From CBDCUC01 sp965222485 (lineage in GTDB: Bacteria > Pseudomonadota > Alphaproteobacteria > Rhizobiales > Hyphomicrobiaceae): a DNA stretch of 64,000 bases. A model generated the notes under the pieces. It was not told the origin of the DNA. It made no database searches and saw only the letters and a list, made by a program, of their open reading frames with translations. Position numbers and translations under genes: made by a program. This document shows, piece after piece, positions 44,711-54,462 of this stretch. Position 1 is the stretch's first letter. Each line of letters starts with the position of its first letter. The stretch spans positions 124,001 through 188,000 of the forward strand of contig CBDCUC010000030.1 in assembly GCA_965222485.1 (NCBI GenBank), in the 5' to 3' direction.

Positions 44711-45856
44711 ATGTGGAAGTTTGGACATGCGGCAGGACGGTCGCGGCGCGGGGGTGCCGTATTTGCCGTCTTTGTCGTTGGCGTAGCAGGGTTGTCGGGA
44801 AGTGTTGCTTTGAGCAGCGCCGTCGTAGCTGCCACGCCTGAATTTGCAACTCCGGTACAGGCGCTTCGCCAAGGCGTGAGCGCTTATAGGGGGGGCTATT
44901 ACGAGATCGCGATTCCAGCGCTTGAGCACGCGGCGCAGAAGGACATGTTCCTGGGGCAGTATTACCTGGCGCAGATCTATGCGGACAATAACAGTGCGCA
45001 TACCGATCACGCCAAGGCCTACGTGCTGTTTCTTCAGATTGCGAATGCCTATGCCGATGTGGATCCTGAGGATGATGGGCGTGCGCGGTTTGTAGCCCGG
45101 GCCCTGGTCCGATTGGCCAAATACCTACAGCAGGGACTGCCGGAGATCGGTGTAAAACGGAATCCGGAGCGCGCGGCGGACTACCTTCATCACGCGGCAA
45201 TCTTTTTCAATGACGAAGATGCGCAGTTCGAGCTCTCCAAGCTGCAGCTAACCGGCGAGGGCGTGCGCGCCAACGTGGCGGGCGGCAAGCACTGGCTTTC
45301 AATACTCTCCAAAAAGGGACACGCGGGCGCACAGGCATTCCTTGCCAATCTGTATTGGCGGGGGCGCTATGTTGAGGCCGATCCGATCCGTGCGCTGGCG
45401 CTCATCTCCGTTGCGGTCAAGAATGCACCGAGCCAGGACCGTCTTTGGATCGAAGATATTTTTCAGGACATTTTCTGCGGCGCCTCGACGGGTGTTCGCA
45501 AGCAGGTCACGGGAATGGTGGCGGAGTGGGACGACCGCTACGGACGTAAGCCGGCTTCCAACCCGGATCGCTATGATGTCGGATTGCTCGATGCACGACC
45601 GGTTAGAACATGCCGCGACGGCGAGGTCGTACCGGTTGACACCGGGTTGGCGGGTCCGGATGGGCAAATGGTTGGAAAAAAGCGGGGCGATGCGATGCGG
45701 TTGGCCAAACCAAAACCTGGCCTGAAGGGATCGCAGCCGCCGAACTCCAAGCGTCCCCAGTTCATGACTGGCTCAGCGGCAGGCGGGCGAGGTGCCGATA
45801 GCGGCATCCGTGGTGTTGGTGCGGTGGATATCAGTCCTGCGGCCGAGGGCCGGTAG
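44711..45856 (+). CDS. Sel1-repeat (TPR-like) exported protein similar to ExoR
   Basis: This 381-residue exported protein has a signal peptide (GGAVFAVFVVGVAGLSGSVALS, cut near VAA) and four or more Sel1 repeats (about residues 50-245). Examples are ALRQGVSAYRGGYYEIAIPALEHAAQKDMFLGQYYLAQIYAD and GGKHWLSILSKKGHAGAQAFLANLYWRG. The repeat layout and conserved steps match ExoR, the periplasmic inhibitor of the ExoS/ChvI two-component system. The sequence is long for ExoR (about 270) because of a 130-residue polar tail ending in a proline/glycine stretch. No exoS/chvI genes lie nearby, so the assignment is tentative. Confidence 0.7.
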   Translation: MWKFGHAAGRSRRGGAVFAVFVVGVAGLSGSVALSSAVVAATPEFATPVQALRQGVSAYRGGYYEIAIPALEHAAQKDMFLGQYYLAQIYADNNSAHTDHAKAYVLFLQIANAYADVDPEDDGRARFVARALVRLAKYLQQGLPEIGVKRNPERAADYLHHAAIFFNDEDAQFELSKLQLTGEGVRANVAGGKHWLSILSKKGHAGAQAFLANLYWRGRYVEADPIRALALISVAVKNAPSQDRLWIEDIFQDIFCGASTGVRKQVTGMVAEWDDRYGRKPASNPDRYDVGLLDARPVRTCRDGEVVPVDTGLAGPDGQMVGKKRGDAMRLAKPKPGLKGSQPPNSKRPQFMTGSAAGGRGADSGIRGVGAVDISPAAEGR

Positions 45857-45887
45857 AACCCGGTTGGCGGGCGTCACCGGAGCCTTA

Positions 45888-46673
45888 TCAACCAACATCT
45901 ATTTCGGTCCAAACCGGGACGTGATCAGAGGGCTTTTCCCAGCCGCGCGTTTCGCGATCTATGCCGGCTTCCTTGAGGCGGTCGGCTGCTTGCGGCGACA
46001 AAAGCATGTGATCAATGCGGATGCCGTTGTTTTTGTTCCAGGCGCCGGCTTGATAATCCCAGAACGTAAAGATGCCGTCTTGCGGATGAGCGCAGCGAAT
46101 TGCGTCGGTAAGCCCTAGATTGAGTAGTTCGTTGAACTTGGAGCGGCTCTCAGGCTGGAACAATGCATCTTGTGTCCAGTCTTGCGCTCTCTTGGCATCC
46201 CGGGGGTCGGGGATGACGTTGTAGTCACCGGCCAGCACGGTAGGGATTTCGTCGTGCAGGAGCTGTGCGGCATGCTGCGTTAGGCGATCCATCCAGGCAA
46301 GCTTGTAGGGAAACTTGTCGCTGCCGAGGGGGTTCCCGTTGGGAAGATAGATCGAGGCTGCGCGAATGACAGCGTCCGGTGTGGATACGAGCGCCTCAAT
46401 GTAGCGGGCCTGTTCGTCATCATCATCTCCCGGCAAGCCCCGCTTGATCTCGTCAAACGCAAACTTCGACAGGATCGCTACACCGTTGAAGCTTTTTTGG
46501 CCGTGCGTGGCGACGTTGTAACCAAGATCCTCGAATGCGCTGGCAGGAAAGTTGTCGTCGATACTTTTTATCTCTTGCAGACAGGCAATGTCTGGTTGTG
46601 CTTGGCTGAGCCATGTCAGCACCGTCGGTAGACGGGCCTTGATCCCATTGATGTTCCATGTGGCGATTTTCAT
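45888..46673 (-). CDS. xth: exodeoxyribonuclease III (AP endonuclease)
   Basis: This 261-residue repair enzyme cuts at abasic sites and removes 3' blocks. The family signature MKIATWNINGIKARL, the catalytic QEIK, LAGDYNVIP and WTFWDYQ-like FTFWDYQAGAWNKNNGIRIDH block, plus the final SDHVPVW, are all present. Start at ATG 46673 after AGGA; the frame open to 46766 would overlap erpA. It lies 62 bases downstream of erpA on the same strand, probably one transcript. Confidence 0.95.
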   Translation of the reverse strand: MKIATWNINGIKARLPTVLTWLSQAQPDIACLQEIKSIDDNFPASAFEDLGYNVATHGQKSFNGVAILSKFAFDEIKRGLPGDDDDEQARYIEALVSTPDAVIRAASIYLPNGNPLGSDKFPYKLAWMDRLTQHAAQLLHDEIPTVLAGDYNVIPDPRDAKRAQDWTQDALFQPESRSKFNELLNLGLTDAIRCAHPQDGIFTFWDYQAGAWNKNNGIRIDHMLLSPQAADRLKEAGIDRETRGWEKPSDHVPVWTEIDVG

Positions 46674-46735
46674 CGGCGCATCCTGGTCGCGATCAGTCGA
46701 TAAATCGGCGGGAGTGGGTGTCGTGGTTATGTGCG

Positions 46736-47068
46736 CTACATGGAGAAGCTGGTACCGCACCCGCATGAGGCGGAAGCGTTTGGATTGCGAATTTGAAATG
46801 ACGCCCCGATCAGTTCGTCAACGAAATCGACTTCAGCGCCGCCCAGAAAATTGAGCGAGACCGGATCAATCAATACCGTGGCACCATCCCTGCGCAATAT
46901 GGTGTCGTCGTCCTCAGACGTCTTGACGAGATCAAACTTATACTGAAAACCCGAGCAACCGCCGCCCTCCACGCTTATGCGCAGCATCTTGTTTTCAGGC
47001 TCGCTTTCAACGATCTCATTGATGCGCTGGGCAGCGCGGGCGCTTAATGTAACGGTCTCAGTCGACAT
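46736..47068 (-). CDS. erpA: iron-sulfur cluster insertion protein ErpA (A-type carrier)
   Basis: This 110-residue A-type carrier delivers Fe-S clusters to target proteins. The three cluster cysteines are present: C38 in GGCSGFQY and C102/C104 in SCGCGTSF. The remaining fold (TLSARAAQRINEIVESE, FVDELIGASFQIRNPNA) is typical. Assignment as ErpA rather than IscA or SufA rests on its place between dgt and xth, the usual alphaproteobacterial context, and on the absence of isc or suf genes. Confidence 0.92.
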   Translation of the reverse strand: MSTETVTLSARAAQRINEIVESEPENKMLRISVEGGGCSGFQYKFDLVKTSEDDDTILRRDGATVLIDPVSLNFLGGAEVDFVDELIGASFQIRNPNASASCGCGTSFSM

Positions 47069-47237
47069 GCGAATCGCTCATAAGGTTGAGGCTAGGGAGG
47101 GCTTACTGTGCGCGGGTTCTGGCGTTGGCGAGCCCATTTGGTGTGCCCAATAGATATGTTTGTGCTCCGACATGTCAATCTGGTCGGGCGGACGTCGAGC
47201 GCAGGATAGTGGTTTCTAGCCGTAAGTATCTACGTTA

Positions 47238-48539
47238 ATGCACAAATGCGGGAGAATTGTTCTTTTGAGCAAGACAGTGCCAGCCGACGGACAGGTGTAT
47301 GGGGCCAGTCTTGAACCGGGTGAGCGTTCGCCTGCACCTTATTCCGCAGGGGCGATTGCCAGTCGTGGCAGAGCCCACGTCGAAGCGGACTGTCCCACGC
47401 GCAATACCTTTCAACGCGACCGTGACCGGGTTTTGCATTCCGCACCGTTTCGGCGCCTCACATACAAGACGCAAGTGTTTTTGTTTCATGAAGGCGATCA
47501 TTATCGCACGCGTTTGACGCACAGTCTGGAGGTGGCGCAAATCGCGCGTACAATCTGCCGGCAATTGCGTCTCGATGAGGATTTGGCAGAGGCCCTTGCA
47601 CTGGCGCATGATCTTGGCCATTCGCCGTTCGGACATGCTGGCGAGCGCGCACTTGATAAAGCCATGCAGGAGTTTGGTGGTTTCGACCATAACGCCCAGT
47701 CGTTGCGTGTTGTTACTCAGTTGGAGCGTAAGTATCTCGCTTTTGACGGTCTCAACCTGGCGTGGGAAACGCTAGAAGGGCTTGCCAAACACAACGGGCC
47801 GCTGACGACTGGCGCGGATGAGGGGTTAAATGGCGATGGGAGTTTGCCCGTGCTCAAGGTGGCACGTGCAATTGAGCGCGGATGGCGCGCGTTGGCGCTT
47901 GACGGTCACGCCAGCGGTGAAGCCCAGGTAGCGTCTCTTGCCGACGATATCGCCTACCTCAATCACGATATTGATGACGGGCTGCGTGCCGGTCTCATCA
48001 CTCTTGACGACGTTGCAGACGTGCCCGTGGCTGGTGATGCGGTTTGCTCCGTGACCGGCTTGGAAGGCGCGACTTCGGCGGTCAGGGCGGGAGCGCTCGA
48101 TGCCCGGCTCATATATGAGGTGACCCGGAGAATGATCACCACGATGATCAACGACTGTATTTCTCGGTCGCGGTTGCGGTTGGCTGCGCTGGCTCCGCAA
48201 AGCCCTGATGACATTCGTGCGGCATCTGGGCCAATTGTTGGTTTCAGTGAGGAGATGGATGGTGGGATAACCGCCCTACGTTCGTTTCTGTTCGACCATG
48301 TTTATCGTCACCCGCGCGTCATGGGGGTGATGACCAATGCAGAGATGATCGTCACCGACCTCTTTCAGCGTTATCTCGAAACCCCAGCGGAGTTGGAACC
48401 ACAATGGCGGCATGTGGCGGAAACCTTGAATTTGCGCAAGCGTGCGCGGCTGACGGGCGATTTCGTCGCGGGCATGACGGACAGGTTTGCCATCGCCGAG
48501 CACCAGCGGTTGTTTGACGCAACTCCGGAATTGAGATAG
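47238..48539 (+). CDS. dgt: deoxyguanosinetriphosphate triphosphohydrolase-like HD-domain protein
   Basis: This enzyme hydrolyses dNTPs (typically dGTP) to nucleoside and triphosphate. The 433-residue protein shows FQRDRDRVLHSAPFRRLTYKTQVF, DHYRTRLTHSLEVAQIARTI and the HD motif LAHDLGHSPFGHAGE with metal-binding histidines and aspartates. It also has DDIAYLNHDIDDGLRAG later. It is divergent from erpA-xth across 169 bases, the conserved arrangement in this order, and is followed by argS. The start at ATG 47238 is a little upstream of the conserved region; a TTG at 47265 is possible. Confidence 0.93.
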   Translation: MHKCGRIVLLSKTVPADGQVYGASLEPGERSPAPYSAGAIASRGRAHVEADCPTRNTFQRDRDRVLHSAPFRRLTYKTQVFLFHEGDHYRTRLTHSLEVAQIARTICRQLRLDEDLAEALALAHDLGHSPFGHAGERALDKAMQEFGGFDHNAQSLRVVTQLERKYLAFDGLNLAWETLEGLAKHNGPLTTGADEGLNGDGSLPVLKVARAIERGWRALALDGHASGEAQVASLADDIAYLNHDIDDGLRAGLITLDDVADVPVAGDAVCSVTGLEGATSAVRAGALDARLIYEVTRRMITTMINDCISRSRLRLAALAPQSPDDIRAASGPIVGFSEEMDGGITALRSFLFDHVYRHPRVMGVMTNAEMIVTDLFQRYLETPAELEPQWRHVAETLNLRKRARLTGDFVAGMTDRFAIAEHQRLFDATPELR

Positions 48540-48686
48540 GCGAGCGGCCTGTTGTTGAGGCTTGTCTGGCGATGTGTTGCCGCCGAACCTGCGTGCTTCA
48601 GCTGCCCGTGACCCTTGCGAATTGCTGCTCAGGCTTGCAGTGGCGTTTTAGAGCCGCGGCAGACCGACTGGAAGAGGTTTTTATAG

Positions 48687-50447
48687 ATGGACGTGTTTGC
48701 ACACGTGGAGGGGCTGATCGCCGAAGCGCTTGCGGCGCTGAAAAAGGATGGTGCCCTACCCGCCGACCTTGACGTCTCGGGCATTGAGGCGGGACGGCCG
48801 CGCGAAGAGGGGCATGGAGATATTGCGTGCAATGCTGCCATGGTGCTGGCTAAGCGTGCGAAGATGCGCCCACGTGATATCGCTGGCCTAATAGAAGACA
48901 AGCTTGGTGCCGTGTCTGAGCTGGCCAAGGTGGAGGTTGCCGGCCCCGGTTTTCTGAATCTCACGTTCGAGCAGTCATTTTGGCAAGGACTGATCCGCAC
49001 CGTGTTGAGCGAGGGGGACGCGTTCGGTCGCGCTGATATCGGCGACGGGCACCGTGTCAATGTGGAGTATGTCTCGGCCAATCCGACAGGCCCGATGCAC
49101 GTCGGACATTGCCGCGGTGCAGTTTTTGGCGATGCGCTTGCGAATCTTCTGGACTTCGCTGGATTTGAAGTGACTCGCGAATACTATGTGAACGATGCAG
49201 GCGGTCAGATAGATATTCTGGCAGCGTCGGTTCTGCTGCGTTATCGCCAGGCGCTTGGCGAGGATATCGGTGAGATTCCTGAAGGGCTTTATCCCGGTGA
49301 CTATCTTGTGCCGGTTGGCGAAAAGCTGGCGAAGGAGCATGGCCGAGCGCTTCTCGATATGGGCGAGGATGAACGGCTGGCCGCGATCAAGTCCGTCACG
49401 GTCGAGGCCATGATGGATATGATCCGCACAGATCTCGATGCGCTCAACATCCGACATGACATTTTCTTTTCGGAAGCATCGCTGACGGACGGTGGAGAGG
49501 ACCAGATCGATCTGGCAATCGCGGCATTGCGTGAAAAGGGGCTGATCTATGAAGGGCGCCTGCCAAAACCGAAAGGGCATGATGACGGCGAATGGGAGGA
49601 CCGCGAGCAGACGCTGTTTCGCTCGACGGATTTCGGTGACGACGTTGACCGGGCATTGAAGAAGTCCGATGGAAGCTACACCTACTTTGCTGGCGACATT
49701 GCTTATCACTTCAACAAGATCCGGCGAGGCTTCGATCATCTGATCAATGTGTTTGGCGCCGACCACATCGGTTATTTGCCACGTATGAAAGCTGCGGTCG
49801 CGGCCCTCAGCGGCGATAAGATCGACTTCGACATCAAGGTCTGCCAGCTGGTCAAGCTTTACCGCGCGGGCGAGCCCGTGCGCATGTCCAAGCGTGCAGG
49901 AACCTTCGTTACTTTGCGCGACGTCGTGGAGGAAGTGGGGTCCGATCCGGTACGCTTCATGATGCTCTACCGCAAGAATGATGCACCGCTTGATTTCGAC
50001 TTCGCCAAGGTAACCGAGCAGTCAAAGGACAATCCGGTTTTCTATGTGCAGTATGCACATGCCCGTGTGGCCTCATTGATGCGCAATGCACGGGAGGCTT
50101 TTCCAAAGCTGGATCTGTCGCGCGATGCACTCGGTGCGGCGGACTTGTCGCAACTCACCGACGAGGGTGAAATAAATGTCATGCGGCAGGTGGCACTTTT
50201 CCCCAAATTGATCGGAGGCGCGGCACGTGCCCACGAGCCTCATCGGCTTGCGTTCTACCTCTATGAGCTGGCTTCAGCGCTGCACGGGCAGTGGACAAGA
50301 GGCAATGATTCGCCACATTTGCGCTTTATCCAGGCGGATGATGAGGGGGTCAGCGTGGCCCGTCTCGCCATGGCTGGAGCGGTCCAGCAGGTTCTATCCT
50401 CAGGTTTACGAGTGCTAGGCGTACAGGCCCCTGAAGTGATGCGCTAG
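48687..50447 (+). CDS. argS: arginine-tRNA ligase
   Basis: This class I synthetase charges tRNA-Arg. The 586-residue protein has the N-terminal additional domain (VFAHVEGLIAEALAAL, REEGHGDIACNAAM), the HIGH motif in VSANPTGPMHVGHCRGA and VRMSKRAGTFVTLRD. The C-terminal anticodon-binding helix bundle ends near VLGVQAPEVM. Between dgt and the SPOR gene this is the standard order. GAGG before the ATG at 48687 sets the start. Confidence 0.97.
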   Translation: MDVFAHVEGLIAEALAALKKDGALPADLDVSGIEAGRPREEGHGDIACNAAMVLAKRAKMRPRDIAGLIEDKLGAVSELAKVEVAGPGFLNLTFEQSFWQGLIRTVLSEGDAFGRADIGDGHRVNVEYVSANPTGPMHVGHCRGAVFGDALANLLDFAGFEVTREYYVNDAGGQIDILAASVLLRYRQALGEDIGEIPEGLYPGDYLVPVGEKLAKEHGRALLDMGEDERLAAIKSVTVEAMMDMIRTDLDALNIRHDIFFSEASLTDGGEDQIDLAIAALREKGLIYEGRLPKPKGHDDGEWEDREQTLFRSTDFGDDVDRALKKSDGSYTYFAGDIAYHFNKIRRGFDHLINVFGADHIGYLPRMKAAVAALSGDKIDFDIKVCQLVKLYRAGEPVRMSKRAGTFVTLRDVVEEVGSDPVRFMMLYRKNDAPLDFDFAKVTEQSKDNPVFYVQYAHARVASLMRNAREAFPKLDLSRDALGAADLSQLTDEGEINVMRQVALFPKLIGGAARAHEPHRLAFYLYELASALHGQWTRGNDSPHLRFIQADDEGVSVARLAMAGAVQQVLSSGLRVLGVQAPEVMR

Positions 50448-50498
50448 ACTCCTGATTCGTGGGGTTATGGTGCAAACGGGTTTGAGGGATTCTTGAAC

Positions 50499-52256
50499 AT
50501 GGTACGTTCAAATCGTCCCACTGGCGGGGATGGACGACCGCAACCACAACGCGATCCGCGGCAGGAGCAAGATCCTCGCAACTGGGGAGAACAAGGTTGG
50601 CAAGACCCCAATCTTACGCCGCCGACTGGATCGCCTGGGCTGTCGAGTTATCAGCAGTTTCCTCAAAGCGGGGGTGTGCCGCAGGATAACCAAGGACACG
50701 GCGGTCAGACTCCGCAAGGAAACGACTACGCATTTCCTGATCACTACGCGACACAACCGGGTGCGCAGGGCGGCGACCCTCATGCGCCGGGTTACGACTC
50801 CTATGCGCATCAGCCACCTCAGCAGGGGCAACCGGTGTTCGATCAACCCGGTGGGTTTGAGCATGGCGGACCTGCGACACCAGGCGAGGTGAACGCTGGA
50901 CAGCCCAATCGAAATTTTGGCGGTTTGCAGCCGGACTTCGGCGCCGACCCCTATGCGCACACTCATGTTCCCGGTACAGCAACGCAAGTCCCAGGCCCGG
51001 CAGGCCATCCCGCACCGATGCAACAGCATCCGCAGTATGCCGACTACGGCTCGGGTGTGCAGGATCAATGGGCGGACGTTCCCAACACGGGTGAGCCTCA
51101 GCTACACGGTCAGCCGGAGTTTGGTGCCTATCAAGCGGGGCATGAGGGCACAGAGCCAGCGTTCTCAGATTGGAACCATGCAGCAGACCCCTACGGACAG
51201 CATGTCGGTGGACAAGCCGGTGGTTACGATGCTGCGGGTAATTACATCCCGGCCGAAGGCGAAGCTGGGTACGGTGGGGAAGAATACTATGAGGAGGAGT
51301 ATGAGGAAGCTCCCCGGTCTTCACGCAAGTGGATGATACTCGGGGTCCTCGGTGCCGCGATCGCAACGGGTGGTGCACTGACATTTGCCTATCAAACCGT
51401 TCTCGGGCCAACTGCAAAATCCGGTTCGCCGCCCGTCGTCAAGGGCGATGCACAGCCTGCAAAGATGCGTCCTGACGACCCCGGTGGGCGCAAGTTTGCA
51501 CACACGGATTCCAAAATGATGGGACGTCTGGGCGATGGCGGTGGAACAGCTGGGGCATCATCGGTTGGGGCCGATGGATCAAAAAAGGTCCCGACCCTTG
51601 TGATCGGCAGAGATGGTAGCATTCAGACGCCGACCGCCTCGGTGGATGGGGCGCCAAGTCCGGATGTGAGTGGCGCCGCATCTGGAGGAATCCCAGGAAT
51701 GGTGGTCGTGGACACATTCGGTGCCGGCGGAACCGAACCGCCAAGTGGTGAACGGCGACCGCCGCCACAGGAGCCGCTGGTGATAACACCGTCTGCAGGT
51801 GGTAGTGCCCAACCGCCGAAAGTGACAAATCCCGCGCCTGACACGGCAACCAAGAAGCCGGTGGAGATAGCAAAGGTAACGCCAGAACCTAAGGCCCCGC
51901 AGCCACCGCCTTCAGTCCCGGAGGTTGAGAAGCCAACACCGGAAGCGACAGCACCAGCGCCGTCGAGCGGACCTGCGTGGACGACGTCGGGTGCGGGCTA
52001 TGTGCCGGTGCTGGCGTCCGTGCCGGTTTCGTCCTCAAGCCGAATTAATGCGCTTAAGCAGTATGCAGATATAACCTCGAAGTACGGGAGCGTTCTTGCA
52101 GGCAAAACGCCGGACGTGCGAGAGGCGAACCTGGGAGCGAAGGGAAAATATCATCGCTTGCTTGCAGGTCCGCCGGTTTCGCGCGAGCAGGCCATCGAGC
52201 TTTGCAAGAAACTAAAAAGCGCAGGCTACTCAAGCTGCTGGGTGACGGCTTACTAA
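50499..52256 (+). CDS. SPOR-domain membrane protein
   Basis: This 585-residue single-pass membrane protein ends in a SPOR domain (about residues 505-585, with INALKQYADITSKYGSVLAGKT and LLAGPPVSREQAIELCKKLK). SPOR domains bind denuded glycan strands at division sites. A transmembrane helix (ILGVLGAAIATGGALTFAYQ) spans about 278-298. The first 275 residues are a cytoplasmic, low-complexity stretch full of Q, G, P, Y and H. The periplasmic linker is proline/glycine/threonine-rich. Its position between argS and nagZ is conserved in this order, and a cell-wall role at the septum or pole is likely. The start was placed at ATG 50499 rather than the TTG two codons before. Confidence 0.87.
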   Translation: MVRSNRPTGGDGRPQPQRDPRQEQDPRNWGEQGWQDPNLTPPTGSPGLSSYQQFPQSGGVPQDNQGHGGQTPQGNDYAFPDHYATQPGAQGGDPHAPGYDSYAHQPPQQGQPVFDQPGGFEHGGPATPGEVNAGQPNRNFGGLQPDFGADPYAHTHVPGTATQVPGPAGHPAPMQQHPQYADYGSGVQDQWADVPNTGEPQLHGQPEFGAYQAGHEGTEPAFSDWNHAADPYGQHVGGQAGGYDAAGNYIPAEGEAGYGGEEYYEEEYEEAPRSSRKWMILGVLGAAIATGGALTFAYQTVLGPTAKSGSPPVVKGDAQPAKMRPDDPGGRKFAHTDSKMMGRLGDGGGTAGASSVGADGSKKVPTLVIGRDGSIQTPTASVDGAPSPDVSGAASGGIPGMVVVDTFGAGGTEPPSGERRPPPQEPLVITPSAGGSAQPPKVTNPAPDTATKKPVEIAKVTPEPKAPQPPPSVPEVEKPTPEATAPAPSSGPAWTTSGAGYVPVLASVPVSSSSRINALKQYADITSKYGSVLAGKTPDVREANLGAKGKYHRLLAGPPVSREQAIELCKKLKSAGYSSCWVTAY

Positions 52257-52503
52257 CCATTGGTGTCGTCCGTCCGTGATGCGCGGGCGGATTGCTCGGG
52301 CCACGTTGTGGTCGCAGGAGGGCGTGCAGCGGTGCCGCTACCCTCCCCCGAATGTGTAGTAGGCGTCTGACGTGTGACCGTGGGTGAGAGACCGGCGTCA
52401 TTGCCCTGATGTGATGCGCCTTCACAGCGGCAGGTTTTGCCGTGGCATGGTTCAAGCCTTGTTGCCGCGTTCTCTCTTCCGGAAAATTTCAGGAATCCAC
52501 TCG

Positions 52504-53511
52504 ATGCGTGCAAGCCTCATTTGCGGAGTTTCGGGCGCGCAACTTTCCAGCCGCGAAAGAGACCTTTTTAGAGACGCCCAACCGGCCGGCTTCATTCTGT
52601 TTGCACGCAATCTGGTCGATCACCAACAAATCCGGCAGTTGGTCGGGGACGTACGTGACGCCATCGGTCACGATCATGTGCTGGTTTTGATCGATCAGGA
52701 AGGTGGGCGCGTGCAGAGGCTGAGGCCACCGCTTGGCAGGGCATTGCCTGCTGCCAAAACGTTTGCGGAGGTCTACGAGCGGGACAGACAGGCCGCTGCC
52801 ATTCAGGCGTTTGATGTGGCACGCTTGATGGCCGATGAACTTAGTGACCTCGGCATTAATACGAACTGCGCGCCCGTATTGGATTTGCCGGTGGAAGGTG
52901 CACACGACATTATCGGTGATCGAGCCTATGGCAGCAACGTGGATCAAGTGGTGGCGTTGGGCGAAGCCGTTGCCCACGGGCTTATGGCCGGGGGTGTGTT
53001 GCCAGTAATGAAACATATTCCCGGACACGGGCGCGCGAAGGCAGATAGCCATCTGGCGCTGCCAAGTGTCGATACGGCACATGATGAGTTGTCGGCAACG
53101 GACTTTGCAGCGTTTCGCGCCTTGCGGGATCTGCCAGCGGCGATGACGGCGCATGTCGTGTTCAGCGATATCGATGCCGATGCGCCCGCGAGTACGTCGA
53201 CCAAGGTTACGCAGGATGTGATCCGTCAAGAGATTGGGTTTGACGGGTTGTTAATGAGCGATGACTTGTCGATGAAGGCCCTGTCGGGGCCGATGCAGGA
53301 ACGTGCACGCTCAGTCTTGGCTGCCGGCTCTGATATTGCGCTTCATTGCAATGGGGATTTTGCGGAAATGGACGCGGCAGTTTCCGGTGCGAGGGTGCTC
53401 GAGGGTGATGCTTTGCGGCGTTTTGTGGCCGCCGGCCGCGTGATTGGTAATCAGGAGCCGTTTGACAGACAGCGTGCGGAGATGGCTTTGTCGGACTTGC
53501 TATCTGCTTGA
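52504..53511 (+). CDS. nagZ: beta-N-acetylhexosaminidase NagZ (GH3)
   Basis: NagZ removes N-acetylglucosamine from muropeptides in the cytoplasm during peptidoglycan recycling. The 335-residue GH3 domain shows LIDQEGGRVQRLRPP, the general acid/base dyad in KHIPGHGRAKADSH, and the nucleophile D253 in LMSDDLSM. The N-terminal SLICGVSGAQLSSRERDLFRDAQPAGFILFARN is typical. ATG 52504 follows AGGA; the frame open from 52384 carries no conserved sequence. It begins a tightly packed run with scpA and scpB. Confidence 0.95.
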   Translation: MRASLICGVSGAQLSSRERDLFRDAQPAGFILFARNLVDHQQIRQLVGDVRDAIGHDHVLVLIDQEGGRVQRLRPPLGRALPAAKTFAEVYERDRQAAAIQAFDVARLMADELSDLGINTNCAPVLDLPVEGAHDIIGDRAYGSNVDQVVALGEAVAHGLMAGGVLPVMKHIPGHGRAKADSHLALPSVDTAHDELSATDFAAFRALRDLPAAMTAHVVFSDIDADAPASTSTKVTQDVIRQEIGFDGLLMSDDLSMKALSGPMQERARSVLAAGSDIALHCNGDFAEMDAAVSGARVLEGDALRRFVAAGRVIGNQEPFDRQRAEMALSDLLSA

Positions 53512-53556
53512 TGCGGCCGGGAGGTCTCGCGCGCTTAATTGGAGTAGACTTGGATA

Positions 53557-54393
53557 ATGGCGGAAGACGACCAAATCGTTGGCGACAATGATGGCGATTG
53601 GGATTCCCCAGTGCGCGACGGTGATCCTGATGCCGGCGCTGAACTTGTCGTGGATGTGGAGGGGTTCGAAGGGCCGCTCGATCTTCTTTTGGCGATGGCG
53701 CGGACGCAAAAGGTCGATCTGGCGCGTATTTCGGTGCTGCAGCTGGTCGAGCAATATCTTGCGTTCATAGCCGAAGTTCAAAAGCTCAAGCTGGAGCTTG
53801 CGGCTGACTACCTTGTCATGGCGGCGTGGCTGGCATTCCTGAAATCGCGCCTATTGCTGCCAAAAGAAGTGGAGGAAGGCGATCAGGCTACGGCTGAAGA
53901 AATGGCTCAGCGGCTTGCCTTTCGGCTAATGCGCCTGGAGGCAATGCGAAATGCAGCTGCGCAATTGATGACACGCGGCCGGCTGGGTCGTGATATTTTT
54001 GCGCGCGGTAGTCCAGAGTCTGTCAAAACGCTGCGCGATACGCACTACACCGCCGATCTCAACGGTCTTTTGAAGGCCTATGCCGTGCAGCGCCAACGCA
54101 CCATCAAAGTCACGCATGTCGTTAAGGCGCGTCGCGTGTGGTCGATTAAGGACGCGCGCGAGAGGCTGGAGCAGCTTTTCGGAAAGTGTGTGAACGGCTG
54201 GGTGCAGCTTGAAGGTTTCCTGCGCGAGTATTTGCCAGGCGGCGAGGATGAGAAAACGGTCAAGGCAAGCTCCTTCGGTGCCACGCTGGAAATGGCGCGC
54301 GAGGGGATTTTGGAGTTGAGACAAGATTCTGCGTTTGCACCGCTTTATATTCGCCGGCGCGGTAGCGACGATGAGTGGCAGAAGATCGGCTAG
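53557..54393 (+). CDS. scpA: segregation and condensation protein A
   Basis: ScpA is the kleisin subunit of the SMC-ScpAB condensin that organises chromosomes. Its 278 residues carry the N-terminal SMC-head binding segment VDVEGFEGPLDLLLAMARTQKVDLARISV (about residues 30-58), the DYLVMAAWLAFLKSRLLLP block and a C-terminal winged-helix region (LEMAREGILELRQDSAFAPLYIRR). It lies 45 bases after nagZ and 69 bases before scpB. The N-terminus is acidic and unusually long by about 25 residues. Confidence 0.94.
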   Translation: MAEDDQIVGDNDGDWDSPVRDGDPDAGAELVVDVEGFEGPLDLLLAMARTQKVDLARISVLQLVEQYLAFIAEVQKLKLELAADYLVMAAWLAFLKSRLLLPKEVEEGDQATAEEMAQRLAFRLMRLEAMRNAAAQLMTRGRLGRDIFARGSPESVKTLRDTHYTADLNGLLKAYAVQRQRTIKVTHVVKARRVWSIKDARERLEQLFGKCVNGWVQLEGFLREYLPGGEDEKTVKASSFGATLEMAREGILELRQDSAFAPLYIRRRGSDDEWQKIG

Positions 54394-54462
54394 CTGGTGG
54401 TGAGGTTTTCTTGCGCACGTGCGTAGCCAGCCAAATGATAAAGAGAAGAAGAGATACGCTTT

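Noticed and set aside
48975..49766. 263-residue minus-strand frame opposite argS
   Set aside because: Antisense to an essential synthetase with all motifs; no independent support.
50614..51417. 267-residue minus-strand frame opposite the SPOR gene
   Set aside because: Mirror of the low-complexity Q/G/P arm; composition (H, R, P) is that of a shadow frame.
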